DNA of 64,000 bases. It comes from Ashinkailepas kermadecensis (taxonomy: Eukaryota; Arthropoda; Thecostraca; Neolepadidae). The notes beneath the pieces are model-generated. The model did not search any database. It worked only from the letters and a program-made list of their open reading frames with translations, and had not been told where the DNA came from. Of this stretch, positions 46,445 to 55,729 are shown in pieces. Every line of letters starts with the position of its first letter. Position 1 is the first letter of the stretch. Where the stretch lies: assembly GCA_034440615.1 (NCBI GenBank), contig JAOTOM010003856.1, positions 124,001 to 188,000 on the forward strand, read 5' to 3'. A program made the translations under genes and the position numbers.

Positions 46445-47398
46445 CTAGTTTCCCCGAAGGACATGTTCATACACTTTGCCTAACACTTGCACCCCCTTCT
46501 CGGAGAAGTGCAGGCCATCCCTCTGATAGAGGTCCCATGAGCCATAAAACCTGCACCACTTGTCAACAAAGGTCAAACCTAACTCATTGCAGAGCCTACC
46601 TGCCTTGGCATTGGCTGCCAGTGCCCTAGAGCTCCACTCAGGGGAGACTCCAGCCCTAGGCAGAATAGCTGTCACAATAACTCTGCTATTGCTTTGCTTT
46701 AGGGTGGCCAGAAGGGCCCTGTAGTCCTGCAGCAGCTCCTCACTCCTAGCAGGACCTATGTTGTTCACTCCTACCTGCACTATAACTGTACTAAACTGGT
46801 TCTCACTGGTGGCCTGTGCCACCACTGGGACCAGGTCTCTGACCTTGGCACCAGGCCTGGTGATGCACCTCCTACCTCTCCGACCTTTACAGAATACCCT
46901 ATCTAAATGCCTCACACGAGGGTCTCCTACGACTAGCACTTTCTCCTTGCTGCTATCACTATCCTGGGGGCAGTCCTCCAATGCCTGGAACCTATTGGAT
47001 GTTACTACTCCTGCCTGTTGAGCTGCTTGACTAGGTTGCTTCCCACTCCTACCAACTACCACCTGCCACTCGCTGCCCCCTTGCTTAGGCTCACGCCTCC
47101 AAATCCTCCACCCCCTGACTTTAAACCACTGCCCCTCCTGTGAGCTACAACTATAAATCTTCTGTTCACTAGGAACACTTCTCTCTTCAGATCTCCCTGC
47201 CACCTCCACAGCAGGAGAAGCTACAGTTACCTGGTGGCCTGTGACCACCTGGGCATAGGATGTCCCTGCTACAGGCTGACCCTTACATGCTGCCCTTTCT
47301 GGCCTGCCCTGTGCAGAAAGGGAAGCTTTGAGCTCGGAAAGCTCTGCCTTAAGGGCCTTAACCTCATCTTCTAGTGCCTGCATCCTGGTAGTAACCAT
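46445..47398 (-). CDS. LINE ORF1: coiled coil plus SGNH-hydrolase (esterase) domain
   Basis: 317 residues, intact. An N-terminal heptad-like region (MQALEDEVKALKAELSELKA) suggests a coiled coil for oligomerisation. From about residue 150 the SGNH fold is visible: VLVVGDPRVRHLD (block I, with GDP in place of the usual GDS), VIVQVGVNNIG (block III Asn), and RDGLHFSEKG (block V Asp-His). Such esterase-type ORF1 proteins are known from CR1, L2 and related LINEs and are thought to help RNP or membrane interaction. If Ser of GDS is truly replaced by Pro, catalysis is doubtful. It starts at ATG 47398 and ends 8 bp before ORF2. Confidence 0.9.
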   Translation of the reverse strand: MVTTRMQALEDEVKALKAELSELKASLSAQGRPERAACKGQPVAGTSYAQVVTGHQVTVASPAVEVAGRSEERSVPSEQKIYSCSSQEGQWFKVRGWRIWRREPKQGGSEWQVVVGRSGKQPSQAAQQAGVVTSNRFQALEDCPQDSDSSKEKVLVVGDPRVRHLDRVFCKGRRGRRCITRPGAKVRDLVPVVAQATSENQFSTVIVQVGVNNIGPARSEELLQDYRALLATLKQSNSRVIVTAILPRAGVSPEWSSRALAANAKAGRLCNELGLTFVDKWCRFYGSWDLYQRDGLHFSEKGVQVLGKVYEHVLRGN

Positions 47399-47550
47399 CC
47401 TAAAGGCTGCAGCTTATTCCTAGATTTATATTGAAAAGTAACTTGCTGCAAAATGATTTACAAAATAACAGAGCAGAGCAAAATAACCGACAAAGCTTAG
47501 GTGTATGCTAGTTCCTAACTATGCAGCACTTACCAAGTTAAGTGCACTGA

Positions 47551-47845
47551 TGGTCACCATCAGTGTCAGTGTCAGTCAGTGAGCCCCGGATGGTCAGCGT
47601 CAGCATTAGTATCAGCGTCAGCATCAGTGTCAGCATCAGCATCAGTGCCAGCGTCAGTGTCCGCATCAGTGTCAGCGTCAGTGTCAGCATCAGTGTCAGC
47701 GTCAGTGTCGGCATCAGTGTTAGCCATAAGTGTCAGCGTCAGTGTCAGTATCAGTGTAACCCATTATCAGCATCGGTGTCACTCATTGTCAGTGTCAGTG
47801 TCGGTTTCAGTGTCAGTGTCAGTGTGATTGTCAGTCAGTGAGCCC
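47551..47845. repeat. Right-hand remainder of the split compound minisatellite
   Basis: Resumes with TGGTCACCATCAGTGTCAGT and GTGAGCCCCGGATGGTCAG exactly as in the left part, then passes into a more diverged GTCAGCATCAGT hexamer field and ends with one GTGAGCCCCGGCTGGTC unit. Confidence 0.93.
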
Positions 47846-48475
47846 CGGCTGGTCGGCGCCAGTGTCGGCTGCATCCATCAGATAAGCTGGATCTCACGCC
47901 GGCACGTGTGGTGCGCGCCGGCTGGACATAGGTGTCAGCCATAGGTGACGGCGAGCTACACACAATGCTCGTCGCCGCGCGAGTTATTGGACCACGGCAG
48001 TCAGCCAGGCGAACAACACGGTCGACCAGGGCCGATGCGCGACCAGCCCGCCACTCTGCGCCGCAATCGATGACTGACGATCGGCCGCTGGAGTGGCAGA
48101 GGTGGCGAGGTGCCCAGTCACACTGCTAGCTGAAATATCGGCGCGCCCCCAGCCATCCTCACTGAGCTGGCCATGGCCTTACATCTGTGAATTCATTGTG
48201 CAATGTTGCCTTATATTTTAATTATTAATGACGCCTATGTAAAACCATCTTTACTATCATGACATGCAGGGGGCGAATTGCGCTGATGCCTCTCTGGTAA
48301 CTTCAGAATGTCAGAGCAATTATGCGAAATACCCAATTAGATGGAGAACTCGTTAGGCGTCATGAGCGGACATAATACCGTTGGCGTCGCTCTGGTGGTG
48401 GGTTTGTGAAGGAACACCACGAGAGTGGGCTTGCTCTGATTAATGCTATAGTCTGGTTTCTAGAGGAGGTGCAAG
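47846..48475. other. No gene recognised
   Basis: GC-rich at first, then AT-rich. No coding or RNA feature could be supported. Confidence 0.6.
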
Positions 48476-48477
48476 TA

Positions 48478-49175
48478 ATTTCCAATGGTCAAATTTGAAC
48501 CACATTGAAACAAGCTCTCTTATGATGTGTAGTTCGTTTTATTATCAAATCATTTCACCTTATCACTTTGCCCTTAAAGTGAAATGGGAGCAAAAAAAAA
48601 AGTTCGGCTCACCCACACTCCTTCCCCCCCCCCAAGCCACGTAAAAAAAAAAAACCAAACAACAAAAAACCACTCAACATCTTGTGATAAAAACGCGTCG
48701 TACATCCTCTGTGTGATGTGTTAACAATTCCCAATGTTCTTAACTAAACGAAAATCGAACGTGCTTCATTTTTATGTCATCTTGAATAACTTCCATGAAC
48801 GTTTAACCCTGTCACTTTTGTACTAAATTCCAGAATTTGTGTCCCGAATTATCACATTGTATTGCTTTAAATTGTATATCAGATGTTCTGCATTACCGAA
48901 TTAATTTCCAATGGTCTCAAATAAACCGGCATAAAATCAGCTGCCTTCTAATACCATACTCGGCTACTTTTATAGATATCTAACCCTGTCATTTTTGCAC
49001 TCAATTCCAGGATGTGTGTCTCGAATTATCACATTGCATTCCTATAAATTGTATACGAGATGTTCTACACTAGCGAATTAATTTCCAATGGTCTTAAATA
49101 AACCGGCATAAAATCAGCTGCCTTCTGTTGCCATGCTCGACTACTTTTATAGATATCTAACCCTATCATTTTTTA
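48478..49175. repeat. Satellite-like direct repeat with 177-bp period, about 3-4 copies
   Basis: AATTATCACATTG and TTAATTTCCAATGGTC recur exactly 177 bp apart (48841/49018, 48901/49078). A more diverged copy starts near 48725 (AATTCCCAATGTTCTTAACTAAACG) and fragments lie near 48478 (ATTTCCAATGGTC). AT-rich, no coding capacity. Confidence 0.85.
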
Positions 49176-49860
49176 CCTTTTGACATGAAGCTTTCCGGCA
49201 TTATTGAGGTTCTGGCATGGTTCGATGCACGTCAAGCGCCGACGGTTGCTGTCAAGAGGATCCGTATGGCCGCCGAGCGGTGGCACGACAAAAAGTAAAG
49301 TTCCACCACTCAACAATACTAAGAAAGGAAGAACAAACCTATATCGAACTGGAAAAAATACTGTATTACGTAAAATTTCGGCATAACTGAAAATGGAATC
49401 GTTTCAATGATATATATTTTTGATACGGGGAATATCTAAATAGTGTCATCATTGGAAAAGCGCAGCAAGTTCGTACAACTGCCGCTTTTTGTACCAGATC
49501 ATTGCCTTCTCCGATGTAATGTTTTCCGATGTAATGTGGCTCCGATGTAATGTTGTCTTGGTGAGATGATACAATTCGCAAAATGTCATGGAAATGCGCC
49601 AAAGACATGTGTAAAGCGGAGAGGACACACCCGCCAGTGCACCTATCAATGCTCCCCTTCCCGTCCAACCGTAACATAGAATCCGTGGCGGAGCCAACTT
49701 CCCTATCGTTCTCGTCATCCCACAGAAGGTGCCCTGCTCGACGCTGCTTGATCTGAGGAGATCGATGCTGTTAGAGTAGCCTCATTGATCGACCTGAGCA
49801 CGACGTTCAAAAGCATCGATCGTCCGGTGTTGCTGAGGAAGCTCGAATGGCACTCTGGCT
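49176..49860. other. No gene recognised
   Basis: TCCGATGTAATGT occurs three times near 49510-49550. Otherwise nothing supported. Confidence 0.55.
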
Positions 49861-49861
49861 C

Positions 49862-50240
49862 AACAGGTCCCCTGGCTGACCTGTTGCCTGTCCGACCACT
49901 GAGGAAGCTCGAGTGGCACGGCACGTCCTCTGACTGATACACCTGTTGCCTGTCCGACCACTGAGGAAGCTCGAGTGGCACGGCACGTCCCCTGACTGAT
50001 ACACCTGTTGCCTGTCCGACCACTGAGGAAGCTCGAGTGGCACGGCACGTCCCCTGGCTGATACACCTGTTGCCTGTCCGACCACTAAGGAGGATAGGCC
50101 CCGAGTGGCACGGCACGTCCCCTGACTGATACACCTGTTGCCTGTCCACATAAGAGCTCACATACCTGTCCGACCACTGAGGAAGCTCGAGTGGCACGGC
50201 ACGTCCTCTGACTGATACACCTGTTGCCTGTCCGACCATT
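49862..50240. repeat. 62-bp minisatellite, about 6 units
   Basis: Unit CTGTTGCCTGTCCGACCACT plus GAGGAAGCTCGAGTGGCACG plus GCACGTCCCCTGACTGATACAC, starting at 49881, 49943 and 50005 and onward. One unit carries an insertion near 50085 and another near 50150. Confidence 0.95.
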
Positions 50241-50279
50241 TCCAAACAGTTTGTAGCGGTGCTTGAATAATTTCCATGA

Positions 50280-50945
50280 CCCATGATCACTAGCGGATCC
50301 AGGGAGGGGCCATTCCGGCCATGACCCCCCCCCCCCGAAGCGCTTAAAAGGGGGGGCATAGTGTCTTTGGCCCCCGAAACCAACAGAAGTAAACTAAATT
50401 AAAATGCAGTAACCTTTGCCAGGTTAAAAAATAGCGTCTGAATGAAAGAATCTCCAATTTTAAAGGTGTTTTTTTTAATAATTGTTTGGAAGCCAATATG
50501 GTAGCAGAGTAGATTCTGACACGCATCGAGGGTTCCATGCTGCTCAAGTTCTGCTTACAGCAAGAGTTGACAAAATCGGATCCACCAGTGTGTACACGTG
50601 CACGAACGTTGACGTGGTACAAGACGTTGAACGTGAACGTTTTGGTAAACAAGAACAAAAATCCGGTAACTTAGAAACGGTGGAGGTAGACTGTGGCCCC
50701 TACACCGGAAATTATGTTGTCATTAATTATTATTTTAATAAATGGGCCCCTTTGCCAAATAGTGCTCGAAATCCGGTGCTTTTAACCAAAAATAGTGGGA
50801 GAATGGGCACCCTCCAAATCCGTTCGACCCCTCCCCTGTGCAATTCCTAGGTACGCCACTGGGGGAGGGGGAGGGGGGGGGCTGACGCCGAAAACCGAAA
50901 GTTGCCCCCCCCCAAATCGGTGGGCTAGATCCGCCAGTGCCCATG
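50280..50945. mobile_element. Non-autonomous dispersed repeat, copy B (pair with 30.19-30.6 kb), with C/G homopolymer edges
   Basis: GTACACGTGCACGAACGTTG at 50592 is followed by AAATCCGGTAAC, GGGCCCCTTTGCCAAA, GAAATCCGGTGC, CCAAATCCGTTCGACCCC and GGTACGCCACTGG, the same block order as at 30193-30590. Runs of C (50328, 50900) and G (50340, 50870) flank the block and may mark ends of a nested element. Confidence 0.6.
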
Positions 50946-51735
50946 ATGCCCTCCAAGTGGACACTATAGCAGCGGCAGTGGACATCAGCAACTTTGCAAT
51001 CGGTGATCAGAATAATATATCCTAGAGAAGAATAACAGAATATACAGTGGACAAAATTAGTGATAATGTAGGTTCCAAACTTACATTAGTATAATCCCCG
51101 CAGCACACTGCATGATGCTCTCTTAGAGGTTAGAAAAGGGCCATCCCGGCCGGTGTAGTTTCCAAATTGTATGGTGTTCTTGCACCTTGCTTCGATGCAA
51201 GAATGACGATGCCCAACTTCCTCTGCCATTTCTATGCCCAAAGTATACCAACAAATGCCGATTCACTGCACCCGCCCGTTGCCGTTCCCGTCTGGTGTTC
51301 AAGCGTGACGTCACAACCAATCGCAACGATCTATATAACCGATAAAATTAAATTCAGTTTCGTGCATTTTTATGGTCAAAATGATTGCTACTACAATTTT
51401 TAACTACAAGTTCGAAGTGAAGCACGAAGGAAAACGAGGTGTTATGTGACGTGCAACAACCCCATTATCGCGTGGGCCAATTGTAAACTACATTTAGTTC
51501 AAATTGTCGCTGGGGCGGTTTTACAGAATCAGAGTCGGTGCTTAGCGCTAGCATATTGCATTGGCTCTGAACTGCAATTCCAGATCGGGAAATTCCAGTT
51601 CTATAGCGTAATTTTAGCATATAATTTAATGTATCCACATAGCGGGCGCCGCCGCTTGGTGCTCGCGCCCTCGACCTTACCTGGTCAGTTGCCAACTAGT
51701 CATCCCAGCCGTAGGCGTTGCTAGCGAGCGCATTA
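50946..51735. other. No gene recognised
   Basis: Ordinary mixed sequence. Short open frames have no recognisable family. Confidence 0.55.
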
Positions 51736-51736
51736 A

Positions 51737-51813
51737 ACGACTCGAACCCGCTGTGCCAGGATGGGGAGACCTTTGCAGACCAGCGCTCTATCCACCGAGC
51801 TAACCAGGCGCCA
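51737..51813 (-). tRNA. tRNA-like pseudogene or SINE head
   Basis: Read on the minus strand it gives GGCGCCTGGTTAGCTCGGTG with GATAGAGCGC (A-box-like) and, after a longer than normal middle, GCGGGTTCGAGTC (B-box). Stems do not fold cleanly and the central part is too long for a functional tRNA without an intron, so a decayed tRNA or a tRNA-derived SINE is more likely. Confidence 0.4.
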
Positions 51814-52029
51814 CGCCTGGCAAATCTGGCGCAACTCCGGCCCCCTCCGCCACTGACAATAAAATTGTACCACCACCCTGTTCAACGAAGCAAATTTCGG
51901 ACAAAGTATACCCTGCACTTTCAAAATTTAGCCGATCTCCGGAACAGTGGGAGGCTTGATTCAGAACGCATAAATCCGTGGAGTCTCCAACATTAGTTAC
52001 AACACGCAATTTGATGTGCAGTGCAAGTG

Positions 52030-52335
52030 GGCTGCCACGAGCCATCTAACGCCCAGTGGGACAGTGGGCCGCCACACACAATCTAGCGTCTTGCGGGACA
52101 GTGGGTCACCATATATTATCTAACGCCCTGTGGAACAGTGGGCTGCCACACTATCTAACGTCTTGCGGGACAGTGGGACGTCACATATTATATAACGTCC
52201 TGTGAGACAGTGGGTCGGCACACATCTATCGCCCAGCGGGACAGTGGCCCGCCACAAATTATCCAAAGCCCTGTGAAAGAGAGAGAGAGAGAGAGAGAGC
52301 CGCCACACACGATCTAACGTCTTGTGGGGTAATGG
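52030..52335. repeat. 37-bp minisatellite, about 8 units, with a (GA)n insert
   Basis: Unit CGCCCAGTGGGACAGTGGGC plus CGCCACACACAATCTAA, alternating with CGTCTTGCGGGACAGTGGG-type units. A (GA)n run interrupts at 52276-52300. Confidence 0.92.
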
Positions 52336-52639
52336 TCTGCCACAGCCCATCTAATGCGAAATGCCACCGTGTGCGGCCGCCGACTTCCCAACAGTGCGGC
52401 GGTAGATCACTGTGCTGGCGGTGCCAACCCTGTAGCCGCGCAACAGATGGCCACCGACGCCGCAGAGCCCGCCCATTTACACTTCTGCCCCTCCCACCTG
52501 GCCGGGTAAGCGGAGCTCGATCGATACTGTGCTCCAACCCCGGTCGGTGTAGCTCCTGACAGCCAGTAGTCTGTATGAGGGACGACTGTCACAGTCTCCG
52601 GCATAATGCACTGTTTCACTACAGCGTCGGCGTGATGTG

Positions 52640-53375
52640 GTCGGTGGGAATGATCCAGCGGCGGCGGTCTGTGGCAACAATATGGAATGGTCCAGCGGCG
52701 GCGGCCTGTGGCAACAATATGGAATGATCCAGCGGCGGCGGCATGTGGCAACAATATGGAATGATCCAGCGGCGGCGGCCTGTGGCAACAATATGGAATT
52801 ATCCAGCGGCGGCGACCTGTGGCAACAATATGGAATGATCCAGCGGCGGCGGCATGTGGCAACAATATGGAATGATCCAGCGGCGGCGACCTGTGGGCAA
52901 TAATATGGAATGATCCAGCGGCGGCGGCCTGTGGCAACAATATGGAATGATCCAGCGGCGGCGGTCTGTGGCAATAATATGGAATGATCCAGCGGCGGCG
53001 GTCTGTGGTAACAATATGGAATGATCCAGCGGCGGCGGCATGTGGCAACAATATGGAATTTCCAGCGGCGGCGCGGAACAATATGGAATGATCCAGCGGC
53101 GGCGGTCTGTGGCAATAATATGGAATGATCCAGCGGCGGCGGTCTGTGGCAACAATATGGAATGATCCAGCGGCGGCGGCATGTGGCAACAATATGGAAT
53201 TATCCAGCGGCGGCGACCTGTGGCAACAATATGGAATGATCCAGCGGCGGCGGTCTGTGGCAACAATATGGAATGATCCAGCGGCGGCGGTCTGTGGCAA
53301 CAATATGGAATGATCCAGCGGCGGCGGTCTGTGGCAACAATATGGAATGATCCAGCGGCAGCGGCATATGGCAAC
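52640..53375. repeat. 37-bp minisatellite, about 20 units
   Basis: Unit GATCCAGCGGCGGCGGCCTG plus TGGCAACAATATGGAAT, variable at CCTG/TCTG/CATG/ACCTG and at the GGC count. It yields the Arg/His/Ile-rich frames of up to 298 residues on the minus strand, which are period artefacts. Confidence 0.96.
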
Positions 53376-53865
53376 AGGTGACCGACCGTTGGCCTGAGTG
53401 CACTGAAGTTTCTAAATTTATCCCAAACGGCATGGAATTAGTGGGGCGGGGGCTGGAGCAGGGGAGGACGTCCCCTTACCTCGACCATTACCCTCGTGAA
53501 CAGCGCATGGACAGGAAAACAGGCATAATTTATGTAAGAGGGTCTATTAAATTTTCGGAATGTCCCTTGGCGGACTGGGCCTCCTTGGCTGTGATGGCCT
53601 CCTTATCGCTTTGTTCTAAAGATTAAGCATACACTATGTTTCACTACATGCCTATTTACTGCATCATTGTGTCTATTTGTGTGTATTCTGCGGTTGCGAA
53701 GACCTGCATCTACGCACCTTTTGGCGGTTGCTCTACTTACACAATGGCTCACAAGGAACCCTTTGGCCAGCACAACCGCAGTGTAATCAAGTGTCGCTAC
53801 CAGAGCAGCTTCTGGTTCCATGTCTCCGGCAGTCTCCCTGCAGGGTCCTCTATGAAGCTGTCGGA
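53376..53865. other. No gene recognised
   Basis: Mixed sequence between two arrays. Frames of 80-130 residues here have no recognisable family and partly run into the following array. Confidence 0.5.
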
Positions 53866-53867
53866 GA

Positions 53868-54110
53868 GCCATCTGTGACTATCAAAGGGTTTTCTGTGTC
53901 AAAGACACCTGTCGAAGGGTTCTCTGTAGCTGTCGACGGACTCTGTATACCTTCAGAGATGCCCTCCGCAATTGTTAAAAGATTTTCTGTAGCTGTCAGA
54001 GGGTCCTCTGTGGCTGTCGAAGATGCCTCTGTAACTGGCAGAGGAAAACTCTGTCAGAGTTGCCTATAACTGTCGGTGACCATCTGTAGCAATCAAAGGG
54101 TACTGTAACT
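53868..54110. repeat. Degenerate about 24-30-bp array (CTGTAGCTGTCRRAGGG)
   Basis: Imperfect units of CTGTAGCTGTC plus RARGGGTTYTC or RATGCC, eight or so, no two identical. In texture it resembles the other two degenerate families but has a different core. Confidence 0.6.
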
Positions 54111-55695
54111 GTAACTGTAATTTTCACAACGACCGCACAAATCCTTGTTATTTCCACAACGGCCATTGAAAGCACCAGAGGATCACTATCGAAACGAAGT
54201 GTATTACCGTCAGTGGCCCTCTGCAACTGCTATGGGGCTCCAACATGTCATGATGTAGTGATTGTTGCACCCTGCATAGGCGTAGAAACAGAGGGGGGGG
54301 GGGGGGCAGGGTGACCATGGCCCACCCACTTTTCAAAGTGGGAGGGCCAACAACGGTAGCTTTCCCCAACAAACTTTTGGGACATTTAAGTTTCCTAAAA
54401 AAACAGCATGCACACATTTGAATGTGAGGAAAAAAATACTGGAATCCATCACTAAGCAAAAGCTGTACATATCACATCGTATCACTTCACTTTTAAGTCA
54501 TGCACACTTGGACATGACCTTACAACAACGCAACTAATTCAGAAGTTGATGTAATGCAACAGATGCACGGATATCCACACCTTATACGTTATGAAAAGAC
54601 TATAATGTGGATAATATGCCAGCCAGTACCAAAATGCATTCTTACTAGTTTCACTGTGGTTATTTGTCTCTTAACATTTTTAACATCGATTTCATTAATA
54701 TTGCTACGGTAGAAAATTATCAAGGCTGAAGGTAGTAATGCAACACAATCAAGGTAAAACATACAATTCGCAAGTGGAAGTTAATTGCCTTGATATTACA
54801 TAGCCATGTATTATACAAGACCCTGGTCCTAGCTGCCATACACTTACATTTACATTTATTTTGATCATTGAAGCATGCAAACTACTGTCACGATGCATCC
54901 ATTGCGTGACTGTAGTATGGAACAGAACGTAAAATTTCCACATTTGAATGGATTTTCACAGTTGGGCACAACACACAGATATCCAGATATCCAACCTTTT
55001 GAGTGAGATGTCTGCGTATTATCGGTGCTGGCATCCAACATAACAAAATACTTATTTCCCTTATTTCCATCATTTATTATGGTGGTATAGATACAATAAT
55101 GGAGTCTACATCCTATTTTATCAACTTCAAGTGCGAGAACGCCTCAGAATCGCAGAATCCCTCGAGAGGATTATGCGCTCGTGATGCGACCTGACATGGT
55201 CACATGAGGAGTGATATGAAGAGTGATGATGTGACGAGTAACGAGTGATGCTTGTCATGTGACCTAAGAAGGCACATGACGAGCATGGCAACTGACCCGA
55301 GTGGATCTTCAGCTGCGTAGTGACATTGACAGCACGTTAAACATTTAATTCAAATTGTCGTTCAACCGAAATGGTTCGGTCAGATGGTGGGCTCATGGCA
55401 TATGTGACAATCTCTGCTTAGCAAAGACTGATCCCAGAATATATTCAGCGAAGACATTTGGATTACAAGTACTAAAATATCTAATTACAGCGTAGACTAC
55501 TATCAAAGCTTATCATCGTCCAGTGATGTGTACGTCCAGATTCAGGTTTAAGAACCCCGAAGATATTGGGATGAATTCAGGCCAATTGCAGGGTGTATAT
55601 TTCTGAACACTACTTGTGTGCAAGCAGTTTATTTGGAACATAAAAGTCGATTTTGTGCGATGTACTCCATATACGTCATTGTTAAGCTATACAAT
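54111..55695. other. No gene recognised
   Basis: AT-rich. A G-run at 54292-54307 and GGCCCACCCACTTTT nearby recur at 59285-59305, suggesting a small dispersed element. No gene. Confidence 0.55.
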
Positions 55696-55729
55696 CATTG
55701 GGGCAAGCGCTGTGGCGTACCGAAGGGGG

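Larger units (their letters stand above)
43331..47550 (-). mobile_element. CR1/L2-type non-LTR retrotransposon, near full-length, inactivated, inserted in a minisatellite
   Basis: 4.2 kb on the minus strand with a 5' UTR of about 150 bp, ORF1 (47398-46445) and ORF2 (46436-about 43431). The 3' end is a short repeat, TGTCTTTA twice (plus strand TAAAGACATAAAGACATAAA at 43331-43350), typical of the tandem octamer tails of CR1-like elements that lack poly(A). TGGTCA flanks both ends (43325-43330 and 47551-47556), a plausible target duplication although it is also part of the minisatellite unit. ORF2 has three premature stops and two homopolymer frameshifts. Confidence 0.93.

Noticed and set aside
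52407..53303. 298-residue His/Arg-rich frame on the minus strand
   Set aside because: Direct product of the 37-bp minisatellite; several frames are open simultaneously.
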